Positions 52,418 through 60,941 of a DNA stretch of 64,000 nucleotides are shown piece after piece. Within the stretch, counting starts at the first letter, position 1, and the number at the start of each line of letters is the position of its first letter. The notes beneath the pieces are model-generated. The model was given only the letters and a program-made list of their open reading frames with translations. It was not told the origin of the DNA and ran no database searches. A program made the position numbers and the translations under genes. The stretch covers positions 62,001 through 126,000 of the forward strand of contig CBFHKY010000002.1 of NCBI GenBank assembly GCA_965656525.1. The letters run 5' to 3'. This DNA is from Pseudomaricurvus sp965656525. GTDB lineage: Bacteria > Pseudomonadota > Gammaproteobacteria > Pseudomonadales > Cellvibrionaceae.

Positions 52418-54853
52418 TCAGGTTGCGATAAGTCGTGCCTTATCGGTGAGGTCAAAAAAGACTAAAAACTCCATGACTTCGGATTCGCGCAAAGGCTTGG
52501 AATACAAATACCCCTGTACAAGATCTACTTTGTTTTCCATCACAAACTGCAATTGCTCAGCCGTCTCTATACCTTCGGCAACCACTGTCATCTTTAAATT
52601 TCTAGCCATTTCCAGAATTGACTGCAACACCATTTTCGTCGACGCGTTCGACGCCACATCTCGGAAAAAGGTACGGTCAATTTTAAGAGTATCGAACTTA
52701 AATTCCTTCAAGTAACTCAACGATGAATAGCCCACACCAAAGTCATCCAGTGATGTTTTAAAACCTAAACTACGCAGCTTATTTAAGCGCTCTCTGCCCT
52801 GATCTTCGTCTTGCATGATAGAGGTTTCGACAAATTCAAAGTCAATAAACTCTTCAGGAACACCATACGCACGAACCAGAGTTGTCATTTTGGTGAACAG
52901 CTTATCACTGCGAATCTGTTTAGGTGATAAATTGAGGGACATTTTAAAGTCCTGATGACACACCTCACGCAATTTTAGAAATTGTCTGCATACAGACTCT
53001 AAACAGCGCATCGTAACCTGGTCGATCAAATTGGTTTGCTCTGCCACTGAAACAAAAATATTGGGGGTATGAAAACCGTATAATTTTGAGTTGATTCTTG
53101 CCAGCGCTTCAAACCCTTCCACCTTGTGACTTAAGGGGTTTACTTTTGGCTGAAACCACGCTTCAACCTCATCGTTATCAAGAGCATGACGAATAATATG
53201 CTTCATCTTTAGCGTATTTTCTTCGGCCTCAACCATCGATGAATCGTACATAACCGCTTGCATTTTCCCCCGTGTTTTGGCCTGATACATTGCCGTATCA
53301 GCGAACTTGACCAGCTCGTCTAAAGATGAAGTGTCATCTGGGTACAAAGCAATGCCGATACTGCTGCCGACGTAAACATCGATATCATCAATATCAAACG
53401 GTTTGTCAAAAGTAGCAATGATACGAGTTGCAACATCTTTGGCATTATCACGCCCTTGGATAGAAGGCAGTATCACCGTAAATTCATCCCCGCCCAAACG
53501 CACTAGGCTGGCCGCCGACGTAAAACTTTCACCTGGCAGTCGGCAAATACTGTCATTGGCTCGCAGATGTACAGAAATTCGCTCTGATACTTTGGTTAAT
53601 AGCTTGTCTCCCATCGCGTGTCCGTAGGCATCATTGACCTGTTTAAAGCCATCCAAATCCAAAAATAACAGCGCAAAATCCTTACCCTGCTGATTGGCCT
53701 CCTCTGCTCTTGCCGTTAAGATTCTGGGTAAGGCGTTTCGATTGGGCAACCCCGTGAGCACATCGGTATACACTTGGTCACTGAGAGCTTGGTTCTTTTG
53801 CATTAAGTGCTCGCGCATCTCAGTAACGGCATCTACCAAAAAGCCGATTTCATCCGATCGACTTTTCAGTTGCTTAGGTGGCTCCTGTGCTTTGCTATTT
53901 ACAAAATCGGCAAACTGTTCCAATGGTGCAATTACCATGTGGCGAAAGAACAGACTGACCACCAGCACTAGCACCAAACCCAACCCAATAATCGAGGCAG
54001 AAGAAACAAGCAAAATTTGATTGGCGATTATAGCCATCTTAGAAGTATCAATAATGGAAATGATGCTCAAGTTATTTTTCCATGGCTGACGCGAGAGATA
54101 CCATTGGCTGTCAATCTCATAGGTATCCCAAGAACGATCTAACACACCCAAGACTTTGACCGCCAAACCAATGTCATCTCCCGGATAAATAATAGAGTTG
54201 GCGTCATTCACAAGAATGGGTCTCACGTAAGTGTCCCCTGAATTTTCTCGGCGAGAAAATACATTTTTCAACGGCGCACTGATGCGAAGCACTGGGTTTT
54301 TTAGATTCAACTGAGCAGTTGTGCTCACTTTTTCAGCAATAACGTCTAACTTTCGGTAATACACCAAAGCCGCCTGCTCAAAATCCTCGTGATACTCAAT
54401 GGTTGTTGTTTCTTTTGCAGTACTGTTCATAAAGCTTCGAAAGACTTTACTGTCAACCATTTCACTATTATTGCTCACCCCCAGCGCCACACGAACTTCT
54501 TCCTCACCGTTTGGAAACAATACGCTAATTTCAGACACATCAGGAAACACATCTAACAAATCAACAACATAACGCGAAAAAGCGGAATAAAGTTTGACGT
54601 TCTCCCGACTACGGTCATCAAAATAAAACCGTTGTGTGAGATCATCTTTCTCAATCAGTGTAGCCACGGATCGCTCAGTTTTTTCTACCGCCTGTAGACG
54701 AGATACCCAAATAGATTGCAACGTTTGTACTTCTCGATTGAAATACTCGTTTGATTCTTTTTGGCTAAAATTAACGGTAAGAGTGTTCGCCACAAACAAC
54801 ACCAGCACCAAAATAGAACTGACCGTTAGCCATACCCGTTTATTGAGACTCAC
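52418..54853 (-). CDS. Membrane GGDEF-EAL c-di-GMP enzyme, MbaA-like
   Basis: This protein of about 811 residues has a first membrane helix (VWLTVSSILVLVLFVANTLT) and a periplasmic sensor domain of some 250 residues with Cache character. A second helix (SASIIGLGLVLVLVVSLFF) and a HAMP-like segment follow. The GGDEF domain has the intact signature RLGGDEF, and the EAL domain is intact (GFEALAR, SLDDFGVGYSSL, VVAEGIET). An extra stretch of about 15 residues (SICRLPGESFTSAASL) sits between RAND and GGDEF, where the inhibitory site normally is. The likely start is the GTG at 54853, overlapping the stop of the binding-protein gene as GTGA; an ATG at 54889 is the alternative. The pairing mirrors NspS-MbaA. 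Confidence 0.9.
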   Translation of the reverse strand: MSLNKRVWLTVSSILVLVLFVANTLTVNFSQKESNEYFNREVQTLQSIWVSRLQAVEKTERSVATLIEKDDLTQRFYFDDRSRENVKLYSAFSRYVVDLLDVFPDVSEISVLFPNGEEEVRVALGVSNNSEMVDSKVFRSFMNSTAKETTTIEYHEDFEQAALVYYRKLDVIAEKVSTTAQLNLKNPVLRISAPLKNVFSRRENSGDTYVRPILVNDANSIIYPGDDIGLAVKVLGVLDRSWDTYEIDSQWYLSRQPWKNNLSIISIIDTSKMAIIANQILLVSSASIIGLGLVLVLVVSLFFRHMVIAPLEQFADFVNSKAQEPPKQLKSRSDEIGFLVDAVTEMREHLMQKNQALSDQVYTDVLTGLPNRNALPRILTARAEEANQQGKDFALLFLDLDGFKQVNDAYGHAMGDKLLTKVSERISVHLRANDSICRLPGESFTSAASLVRLGGDEFTVILPSIQGRDNAKDVATRIIATFDKPFDIDDIDVYVGSSIGIALYPDDTSSLDELVKFADTAMYQAKTRGKMQAVMYDSSMVEAEENTLKMKHIIRHALDNDEVEAWFQPKVNPLSHKVEGFEALARINSKLYGFHTPNIFVSVAEQTNLIDQVTMRCLESVCRQFLKLREVCHQDFKMSLNLSPKQIRSDKLFTKMTTLVRAYGVPEEFIDFEFVETSIMQDEDQGRERLNKLRSLGFKTSLDDFGVGYSSLSYLKEFKFDTLKIDRTFFRDVASNASTKMVLQSILEMARNLKMTVVAEGIETAEQLQFVMENKVDLVQGYLYSKPLRESEVMEFLVFFDLTDKARLIAT

Positions 54854-55896
54854 TGTATTGCCCCTGTTGGGGTGCCGAGGCCATGCCACAAGGTATTAAT
54901 GCGCCTGACCCCGCGAATGTCTGGATCTCGAAGCAGGTACAAATTAGAGCCCGTTTGCTTAGTATCAACAAGAGGAGCCGTAGCATCATTCACCAGTTCA
55001 GAGTGAAAAGGTTTACTCCGTGTGTGACGTTGAATTTTTTTCGCTATCTCAGTGCGATATAAAAAATTCAGAAATTCATGGGCCAGTCGCTGCTGATCAC
55101 TGGCTGCTGTAATCCCCCAAGAATCAAACCAGTAAAAACCGCCCTCTTTGGGGACGACAAATTCAATCTCTGGGTATTCCTTTTGAAGTACGGCCGCATC
55201 GGTACTGTAACCCTGCGTTAACCAAAGTTCACCACTACCAAAGTCTTCCCTTAAAACAGTATAGTCAGAGGTAAAACTGCCTAGTTTAGGCCACAATAGG
55301 CGCAGTATGGCTTCTATCTCTGCCAAAGTTTCACGGGTTAACGCTGTAGGAGCTTTATGCAAATAAAGATCGACTGAGGGCACCGCTTCTAAAGGTTGAA
55401 GAGACAACCCCAAATGACCATCAAGGTAAGCCTCTGGCTCAAATAGCTGCCCCCATGAGTCTACCGGACCATGTACACGATCACGTCGATAAATCAGCCC
55501 ATAAGTCCCCTGCGCATAAGGCACAACATATGGCTTGGCATAGCTGTATTCTCCATACCAATTGGGCACTAAGAACTTCAGATTAGGAAGCCACTCTGGT
55601 TTCAACTGTGTGACCAAATTGCTCTCTATATAATCCTCTAACGCAGTATCGTCCAGAAGAATCAGATCAAACCGCTCGGCTAGGATTTCAACAATATGTC
55701 CATCACGTTCATAGTCACTGCCAAAAGTAAAGACTTCCAATTTAACGTCGAACTCTTGTTCGAATGCCTCAATCACCTCTGGCGGCAAGTATTCATCCCA
55801 AACATACAAAGAGAGTCTTCTGTCATCCGCTTGAACGCAAAAAGCGCCAACACAAAAGCTCATCAAGAGTCCAAATTTTAAAAACCATGCGTGCAT
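54850..55896 (-). CDS. Periplasmic polyamine-binding-like protein (PotD family), NspS-like
   Basis: From the ATG at 55896 (AGGGGA upstream) the protein has 348 residues with a signal peptide (GLLMSFCVGAFCVQADD). The PotD/PotF-type fold shows LSLYVWDEYLPPEVIEAFEQ, FDLILLDDTALEDYI, VVPYAQGTYGLIYRRDRV and WFDSWGITAASDQQRLAHEF. No ABC permease or ATPase gene is adjacent; instead the next gene is a membrane GGDEF-EAL protein. This matches NspS of Vibrio cholerae, which binds polyamines and signals to MbaA rather than transporting them. The longer frame to 56028 is rejected because it lacks a ribosome site and hides the signal peptide. Confidence 0.88.
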   Translation of the reverse strand: MHAWFLKFGLLMSFCVGAFCVQADDRRLSLYVWDEYLPPEVIEAFEQEFDVKLEVFTFGSDYERDGHIVEILAERFDLILLDDTALEDYIESNLVTQLKPEWLPNLKFLVPNWYGEYSYAKPYVVPYAQGTYGLIYRRDRVHGPVDSWGQLFEPEAYLDGHLGLSLQPLEAVPSVDLYLHKAPTALTRETLAEIEAILRLLWPKLGSFTSDYTVLREDFGSGELWLTQGYSTDAAVLQKEYPEIEFVVPKEGGFYWFDSWGITAASDQQRLAHEFLNFLYRTEIAKKIQRHTRSKPFHSELVNDATAPLVDTKQTGSNLYLLRDPDIRGVRRINTLWHGLGTPTGAIQ

Positions 55897-56121
55897 ACTG
55901 TCGTCCCCTGACACAGTATAGACAAGGATTAAAGATGTTCGAGCCGGAAAAGCTATTTGAGGCTGTCTATTAAAGTGGTATGCCTTGAATCGAGACACCG
56001 CGCTAGGGCAAGGCAGGCGAAACACCATCTAAATTTGAACGAGGTCACAGGTTGTCACTTTCTTTGACTTCAGACCTTTCACAAACTATTCACAGTTACT
56101 GTGGATAACCCTCTGGATTAC

Positions 56122-56142
56122 TTCGTGACAAAACGTTACGAA
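56122..56142. repeat. Inverted repeat upstream of the PotD-like gene
   Basis: TTCGTGAC and GTTACGAA form a near-perfect 8-bp dyad (one mismatch) around a 5-base centre, in the 362-base gap between the PotD-like start and the permease stop. It could be an operator. A single consensus DnaA-box-like TGTGGATAA lies at 56100-56108. Nothing else is seen in the gap. Confidence 0.4.
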
Positions 56143-56258
56143 GCCCAGCTCACGTCCGCTTGAGCAACTTGGTTACTCTACAACCATGCTTTTAGCGACA
56201 TCAACAACATCGCTCACTTATGCGTCAAGCGGCCCTATTTCTGCCCAGGGCACCGTCA

Positions 56259-57404
56259 TCATCCAATGCCGTTCAAGATCAATGCAACCACCACAACTTG
56301 AGGCACTGTTAATAAGGGGAGAAACAAAGCCATTTTCCACGACCGAGTTGTATCTTTGAGTACCATGACCTCAGTGTAATCCGTTGAAACACCCGTCATC
56401 AAAAAAGCGAAACTGTTACCCGGTGCGGAGGCTCTGGTCATAATATCGGCCGCTATGGGTGTAGAGCCTTCTGAACAGACCTCAATGATCGTAGCCGCCA
56501 ACAAAGTCAGCATCAAGCCCATCACACTGGGGCCAAACCAATCCTGGAAATCCTCTACGGACACCAAACCACGAATGGCCGTCGCCAAAAGTACACCAAA
56601 AAACAACCAGCGTAGCACCATGCGTGAGCCTTTTAACCCATCCCAAAGTAGAGCCCAAAGGCCTATTAGGGACCACTCAGTGGAACGCAAAAATCGTCTA
56701 AACTCCACCCAAAAAACGTAATTTTCAGGCAGATCTTTTGTGTTCGGGTTACTCGGTAGCTGGCCTTTGCTGACCAACGTGTCAAATAGGCAACCAGTCA
56801 CAACCGCAATCGCCATCGACAAACCGATAAAAGCCAACGTCCAAGGCAAACCGATGAGCGCGACAAGAATGATCGTTAAGGAAAAAGAATTCCATGGGCT
56901 GGCGATTAAAAATGCCATAACTTGACCAATACTGGCGCCACGCTGATACAACTGCATGCCAACCATTAAAATACCGTGACTGCAAAGATCCAACAGCACA
57001 CCTGATAAGGTAGCCCGCACGATGCCTGACACTTTACCGCCCTGGCCCAAGACCGCAGTAATCATCGCCTGCGGTATACGACCCAATACGCCCACAAAAA
57101 CAGCACCAATCAATACGCCCCACCACATCGTGTTCATCAATTCGAACACGCCATGACTCATCACTTGTAACCACTCTGGCAGCGGTATCGCACCATGTTG
57201 CCACCCCATTAGGTAGGTCAACAAAACTAGCCCAGCCCCACCCCACAACAAAAAATCAAACCGACGGGGCTGATCATCACTTGGGCAACAACTGCTACCG
57301 CTGACATTACCAGCCTTACTGGCAGACTCCACGGCAATAGGTTCTTCGCAGCAAGAAGGGCTGCGTTCTTCTTTGGGTTTTGAGGTTGGGCAGCAATCGG
57401 ACAT
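56259..57404 (-). CDS. Cys-rich metal permease (SO_0444-type Cu/Zn efflux family)
   Basis: The ATG at 57404 follows AGGAGG-like AGGAG and overlaps the regulator stop by one base, giving 381 residues. A cytoplasmic N-terminus with three Cys-Cys pairs (SDCCPTS, PSCCEEP, SSCCPSD) precedes about eight to ten membrane helices of the DUF318/YraQ permease type (LLDLCSHGILMVGMQLYQRG; FLIASPWNSFSLTIILVALI; EVCSEGSTPIAADIMTRASA). Cys pairs suggest soft-metal binding. Linkage to a CueR-like regulator supports copper or zinc efflux; the metal is inferred. Confidence 0.85.
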   Translation of the reverse strand: MSDCCPTSKPKEERSPSCCEEPIAVESASKAGNVSGSSCCPSDDQPRRFDFLLWGGAGLVLLTYLMGWQHGAIPLPEWLQVMSHGVFELMNTMWWGVLIGAVFVGVLGRIPQAMITAVLGQGGKVSGIVRATLSGVLLDLCSHGILMVGMQLYQRGASIGQVMAFLIASPWNSFSLTIILVALIGLPWTLAFIGLSMAIAVVTGCLFDTLVSKGQLPSNPNTKDLPENYVFWVEFRRFLRSTEWSLIGLWALLWDGLKGSRMVLRWLFFGVLLATAIRGLVSVEDFQDWFGPSVMGLMLTLLAATIIEVCSEGSTPIAADIMTRASAPGNSFAFLMTGVSTDYTEVMVLKDTTRSWKMALFLPLLTVPQVVVVALILNGIG

Positions 57405-57799
57405 TAAAGCGCCTCCTGATCGGCTAATCGAGTAATTATAGGGCATTGCGGATCGTCACCACCGCCACACCCTTCATACAAAGCATCTAGCGTTTCTGCC
57501 ATCAGCTGCAGCTCTTGGATTTTTTCATGCACACGCTGCAACGTGTGGCCAACCAGCTCTTTTACATCCCTACTGTGCCGGTCAGGGTTACGATATAACT
57601 CCAACAGCTCGCGGCTTTCCTGCAAGCCAAAACCTGTGGCACGAGTTCGCTGCAAAAAACACAATGCGCTTAGATCTTGGGGAGTGTAGACCCGATACCC
57701 ATTTTCTGAACGAGAAGGCCTCACCAAACCCCGTTGCTCGTAGTAACGGATGGTTTTGGCACTTAAGCCTGTTTTCTGAGACGCTGAGCTGATATTCAT
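57404..57799 (-). CDS. CueR-like MerR-family metal sensor
   Basis: The ATG at 57799 gives MNISSASQKTGLSAKTIRYY, the standard MerR opening; upstream ATGs at 57811 and 57823 are less likely because the promoter lies so close. A winged helix-turn-helix (residues 1-70) is followed by a dimer helix and a C-terminal metal loop GCGGGDDPQCPII. The two cysteines and their spacing match the CueR Cu(I)/Ag(I) loop, not the Zn loop of ZntR. It is autoregulated through the 19-bp-spacer operator just upstream and drives the permease gene that it overlaps. Confidence 0.88.
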   Translation of the reverse strand: MNISSASQKTGLSAKTIRYYEQRGLVRPSRSENGYRVYTPQDLSALCFLQRTRATGFGLQESRELLELYRNPDRHSRDVKELVGHTLQRVHEKIQELQLMAETLDALYEGCGGGDDPQCPIITRLADQEAL

Positions 57800-57832
57800 A
57801 GAGGCACCCATCACTAAAAACATTCACCATAA

Positions 57833-57863
57833 ATCGTAAACCTTCCCGTAAGTGTAAGGTCAA
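57833..57863 (-). promoter_or_regulatory. MerR/CueR-type operator-promoter
   Basis: On the minus strand TTGACC (57858-57863), a 19-base spacer and TACGAT (57833-57838) form the long-spacer promoter used by MerR regulators. The dyad ACCTT ... AAGGT (57840-57860) fills the spacer, and the plus-strand reading ACCTTCCCGTAAG is very like copA/CueR sites. It drives the regulator-permease unit. Confidence 0.85.
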
Positions 57864-57919
57864 CCCCATAATTTGGAAGCACTCAAACACGGATCGCATC
57901 ACTCACACGCAAATTCTCG

Positions 57920-57948
57920 TTGGGCTGTGGATTGTGCTCCGCTATAAT
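57920..57948 (+). promoter_or_regulatory. Sigma-70 promoter reaching the YgjP-like start codon
   Basis: TTGGGC (57920-57925), a 17-base spacer and a perfect TATAAT (57943-57948). The expected transcription start is at about 57955, the same base as the proposed ATG, so the mRNA may be leaderless. Confidence 0.6.
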
Positions 57949-57954
57949 CCGCCG

Positions 57955-58713
57955 ATGATTGCTTTTCTGAACCGACAAAAAACCGCAACAATCGTCAAAC
58001 AAACGCAAACGTTTGTCCACCAGACGACGGCGTTTAACTACGAGATACACCTATCCGAGCGTCGCACCACCAGCCTCCGCATTAAAGCCGGTAAGGTTGT
58101 TGTCAGCGCGCCTTTGGGTACCGAGCCTGAAAGTTTACAGCGTTGGGTGAGCAGCAAATCCCGCTGGGTTATTCATCAACTGCAAAAGCAACGTATCCGT
58201 ACCGCTGAAATACCCACGCGAACATACACAACAGGAGAAACCCTGCCATTCATGGATGAACTTCTGACGCTAGAAGTGACCGCTGAAGGTAGGGCTCAGG
58301 TGTACCAAGACGATCATAAGCTGATCGTTACCCCGTCTAATCGAGGGCAGCGGCCACGCAACGAACGCGTGAGAGAGCAAGTAAAAGCATGGTACAAAGA
58401 ACAAGCTCTTAGTATCCTCCATGGTAAAACCGTATTGCTGGCAGAGCGGCTTGGGCGAGCAGTCAACGAAGTGCAAATGCGACAAACTAAAAGTAAGTGG
58501 GGGCACTGTACCGCTCGCGGCGAAATACAGTACAACTGGCTGATTCTATTGGCACCAGAAGCTGTCGTAGACTATCTGGTCACCCATGAATGCAGTCACT
58601 TAATTCATCTCAATCACAGTGCTGCCTTCTGGCAACTGGTACAGCAACACTGCCCAGACGCCCAAACTCAACGACAATGGTTACGAGCAAACGGGCATAC
58701 TCTCGTTCTTTGA
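57955..58713 (+). CDS. YgjP-like zinc metallopeptidase domain protein (DUF45)
   Basis: The protein has 252 residues from the ATG at 57955; GTG at 57934 would start before the promoter's -10 and is rejected. The zinc site YLVTHECSHLIHLNHSAAFW (HExxH form) and KSKWGHCTARGEIQYNWLIL are signatures of YgjP/DUF45 proteins, cytoplasmic putative metalloproteases of unclear substrate. It is a single gene divergent from the cueR-like unit. The stop codon lies within an 11-bp tandem repeat. Confidence 0.88.
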   Translation: MIAFLNRQKTATIVKQTQTFVHQTTAFNYEIHLSERRTTSLRIKAGKVVVSAPLGTEPESLQRWVSSKSRWVIHQLQKQRIRTAEIPTRTYTTGETLPFMDELLTLEVTAEGRAQVYQDDHKLIVTPSNRGQRPRNERVREQVKAWYKEQALSILHGKTVLLAERLGRAVNEVQMRQTKSKWGHCTARGEIQYNWLILLAPEAVVDYLVTHECSHLIHLNHSAAFWQLVQQHCPDAQTQRQWLRANGHTLVL

Positions 58714-58735
58714 TCGTTCTTTGATCGCTCTTTAA
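58703..58735 (+). repeat. 11-bp tandem repeat over the YgjP-like stop codon
   Basis: TCGTTCTTTGA occurs twice in tandem, followed by the variant TCGCTCTTTAA. The first copy contains the stop TGA. An 11-bp unit is not a multiple of three, but the stop lies in the first copy, so changes in later copies would leave the protein intact. Confidence 0.8.
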
Positions 58736-58945
58736 TGTGCCTGTTAGCCTTCCCATTTGCTCCCTTGTTTCGAGTATGGCTATTTCACCATTGATGATAG
58801 AAGCAGATAAACCACTCATTTTTGCTCAATCTGAAGGCTGAGCGGTCAGACACATCAACCACAGTACGACTCAAAACTATAAATTAGCTATTGCGGCCCC
58901 TACAACGTTTCTGATACAAAGAATACAGCACTGTGGTTACCGGTG

Positions 58946-58967
58946 CTCACCCGGCCCACTCACCCGG
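58946..58967. repeat. 9-bp direct repeat upstream of phoH
   Basis: CTCACCCGG occurs at 58946-58954 and 58959-58967, about 40 bases before the PhoH start. It may be a tandem binding site. The rest of the gap 58736-59003 shows no gene. Confidence 0.4.
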
Positions 58968-59003
58968 TGCGATCCTATCACCCATAAGGAAGGATGATCG
59001 CTT

Positions 59004-60410
59004 ATGCTCGATGCACAACTTGCACAGCCCCCCTCGACGACCCAGTCTATTCTGTACGTCTTAGATACCAACGTCCTCATACACGACCCCACCGCACTGC
59101 TCAATTTTGAAGAACACCACGTCATGATCCCCATGACGGTACTGGAGGAACTGGATAAACTCAAAAGTGGCAAAAAGGCTCAGGCGGCGGATTGCCGGCA
59201 AGCCATTCGAGAAATAGACCGAATACTCGGTCGAGCGACACCCCCAGAAATCGAGGCCGGTGTGCCCATACGGCGAGAGAGCACCAACACCACCGAAGGC
59301 CGACTTTCCATCCTCATGTCTCCCCCCCCTCCCGACAACGTTTCCTTGCTCCCCACCCACCTCAACGACAACAAAATCATCAACGATATCTGTCAACTGA
59401 AACACAACTTCCCAGAACACCGCGTCGTCCTTGTGACCAAAGACATCAATATGCGTCTCAAAGCTCGAGGCTGTGGCATTGAATCCGATGACTACCAGAA
59501 TGATCAACTGGTCTCTGACATCGAGCAGCTCAACAAAGGCTATATCGAAGTACAGGGCAATTTTTGGGATCAAGTGAATAAAGTAGAAACAGAGCAGCAA
59601 ATGGGGCGCACAGTACACCGCATTCCCAAAGAAGATATTCAGTGCGAAGTGCATCCTAATCAATTCATTATGGACAGCCTGGGCTTTATTGGTCGAGTGA
59701 TCGACGTGGGCACGGATGAAGTACAACTGCTGCACATTGATACTCACCGCTTTATGGCACAGGAAGCGTGGGGATTAACACCGCGTGATATTTATCAAGC
59801 CATGGCTCTGAATTTATTGATGGATCCAGATGTGCATTTGGTCAATTTAACGGGAGCAGCGGGCTCGGGAAAAACGATTCTCGCTCTGGCCGCCGCGATT
59901 GAAATGACCGTAGCCAGCAAACAATATCGGCGCATTATTGCGACTCGCAGTACTCAAGGGTTGGATGAGGACATTGGTTTTTTACCCGGCACCGAAGCGG
60001 AAAAAATGGAGCCATGGTTAGGAGCGATTACCGACAACCTTGAAGCATTGCATTGTGATGATGAAGACTGCACAGGCAGCATTGATTATGTGCTCAGTAA
60101 AGTGCCGCTGCATTTTAAATCGCTAAACTACATACGGGGTCGCAGTTTTCAGCACAGTTTGATCTTGATCGATGAATCACAAAACCTCACACCACATCAG
60201 ATTAAAACCATTATTACGCGTGCTGGGAGCGGTTCAAAAGTTATTTGCTTGGGCAATTTGGCTCAAATTGACACACCGTATCTGAACGGCACCAGCTCTG
60301 GGCTGACGTATCTGACAGAGCGCTTTAAAGACTTTCAATACGGGGGCAACATCAAGTTAAAAGGTGTACCGAGGTCACTACTGGCAGAATACGCCGAAGC
60401 CAACCTTTAA
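59004..60410 (+). CDS. PIN-PhoH family ATPase
   Basis: This 468-residue protein has an N-terminal PIN ribonuclease-like domain (about 15-150; LYVLDTNVLIHDPTALLNF, MTVLEELDKLKSG, LVTKDINMRLKA with its acidic residues). A C-terminal PhoH ATPase domain carries Walker A LTGAAGSGKTILALAAAIEM and Walker B SLILIDESQNLTPHQIKTII. This two-domain form (YlaK/PhoH2-like) is proposed to unwind and cut RNA. It is a single gene. The hairpin at 60452-60490 lies downstream. Confidence 0.93.
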   Translation: MLDAQLAQPPSTTQSILYVLDTNVLIHDPTALLNFEEHHVMIPMTVLEELDKLKSGKKAQAADCRQAIREIDRILGRATPPEIEAGVPIRRESTNTTEGRLSILMSPPPPDNVSLLPTHLNDNKIINDICQLKHNFPEHRVVLVTKDINMRLKARGCGIESDDYQNDQLVSDIEQLNKGYIEVQGNFWDQVNKVETEQQMGRTVHRIPKEDIQCEVHPNQFIMDSLGFIGRVIDVGTDEVQLLHIDTHRFMAQEAWGLTPRDIYQAMALNLLMDPDVHLVNLTGAAGSGKTILALAAAIEMTVASKQYRRIIATRSTQGLDEDIGFLPGTEAEKMEPWLGAITDNLEALHCDDEDCTGSIDYVLSKVPLHFKSLNYIRGRSFQHSLILIDESQNLTPHQIKTIITRAGSGSKVICLGNLAQIDTPYLNGTSSGLTYLTERFKDFQYGGNIKLKGVPRSLLAEYAEANL

Positions 60411-60451
60411 GCTCGACATCATCATTGCTGTAATAGGTAGGTAAGCAAATC

Positions 60452-60490
60452 AGCAAGCTCTCCTTGATCTTTTCGTAAGGAGGGCTTGCT
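60452..60490 (+). other. Long hairpin after phoH
   Basis: AGCAAGCTCTCCTT and AAGGAGGGCTTGCT pair over 14 bp (one G-U) around an 11-base loop, 41 bases after the phoH stop. A T-run is absent, so it may be a weak terminator or mRNA 3' end. A TATAAT directly follows (60492-60497) and may belong to the promoter of the next small gene, though no good -35 is seen. Confidence 0.55.
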
Positions 60491-60589
60491 GTATAATTCC
60501 ACAAGTATATTTTGTGTGATGAGTGTTTCTTTTTAGAATTTTTTAAAATCTTTAATTTTTTGAGTGCTGCGGTTCGCAACATACTGCTT

Positions 60590-60832
60590 ATGAGTCATCC
60601 TGATAACTTTGATAGCCTTGATAACTTGCCCGATGTTCGTGATGGCCTGAACAAAAAAGAGCGCGCCATTTTGTATTGCTTGCATGAAACACAAAAAGAG
60701 CTAAACGGGCGAAATGTGCCAACCATTATGCTGTACGGCCGCGTTCTAGAGCTGGTGGATATCAGTCAAACCGAGTTTCAATCTATTTTGTCTCGGTTTG
60801 TAGGGTTGACCAAACTATCAGAAAGCTCTTAA
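60590..60832 (+). CDS. Small unknown protein
   Basis: This 80-residue, mildly acidic protein starts at the ATG at 60590 (a longer frame reaching 60512 is less likely because its first residues look like non-coding AT-rich sequence). The segment KKERAILYCLHETQKELNGR followed by VPTIMLYGRVLELVDISQTE looks like a small helical, winged-helix-like fold. I do not recognise a named family. No membrane segment or cysteine-rich site is seen. It stands alone between phoH and the convergent ybbP-like gene. Confidence 0.65.
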   Translation: MSHPDNFDSLDNLPDVRDGLNKKERAILYCLHETQKELNGRNVPTIMLYGRVLELVDISQTEFQSILSRFVGLTKLSESS

Positions 60833-60941
60833 CAGCGCACCACAACATGTGTGTTATTGGTCTTTTCTTGGGCCGCATTCGATTGAGTAAGAATGTTTAA
60901 AAATTTAACCATTCCAATAATCGTTCAATAAAACCTTTAAG

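Noticed and set aside
56100..56108. Consensus-like DnaA box TGTGGATAA
   Set aside because: A single box without further boxes, an AT-rich unwinding region or dnaA/dnaN neighbours does not support an origin.
59061..59747. Minus-strand open frame of 228 codons opposite the PhoH-like gene
   Set aside because: Shadow of the conserved PIN-PhoH gene; no ribosome site and no domain seen.
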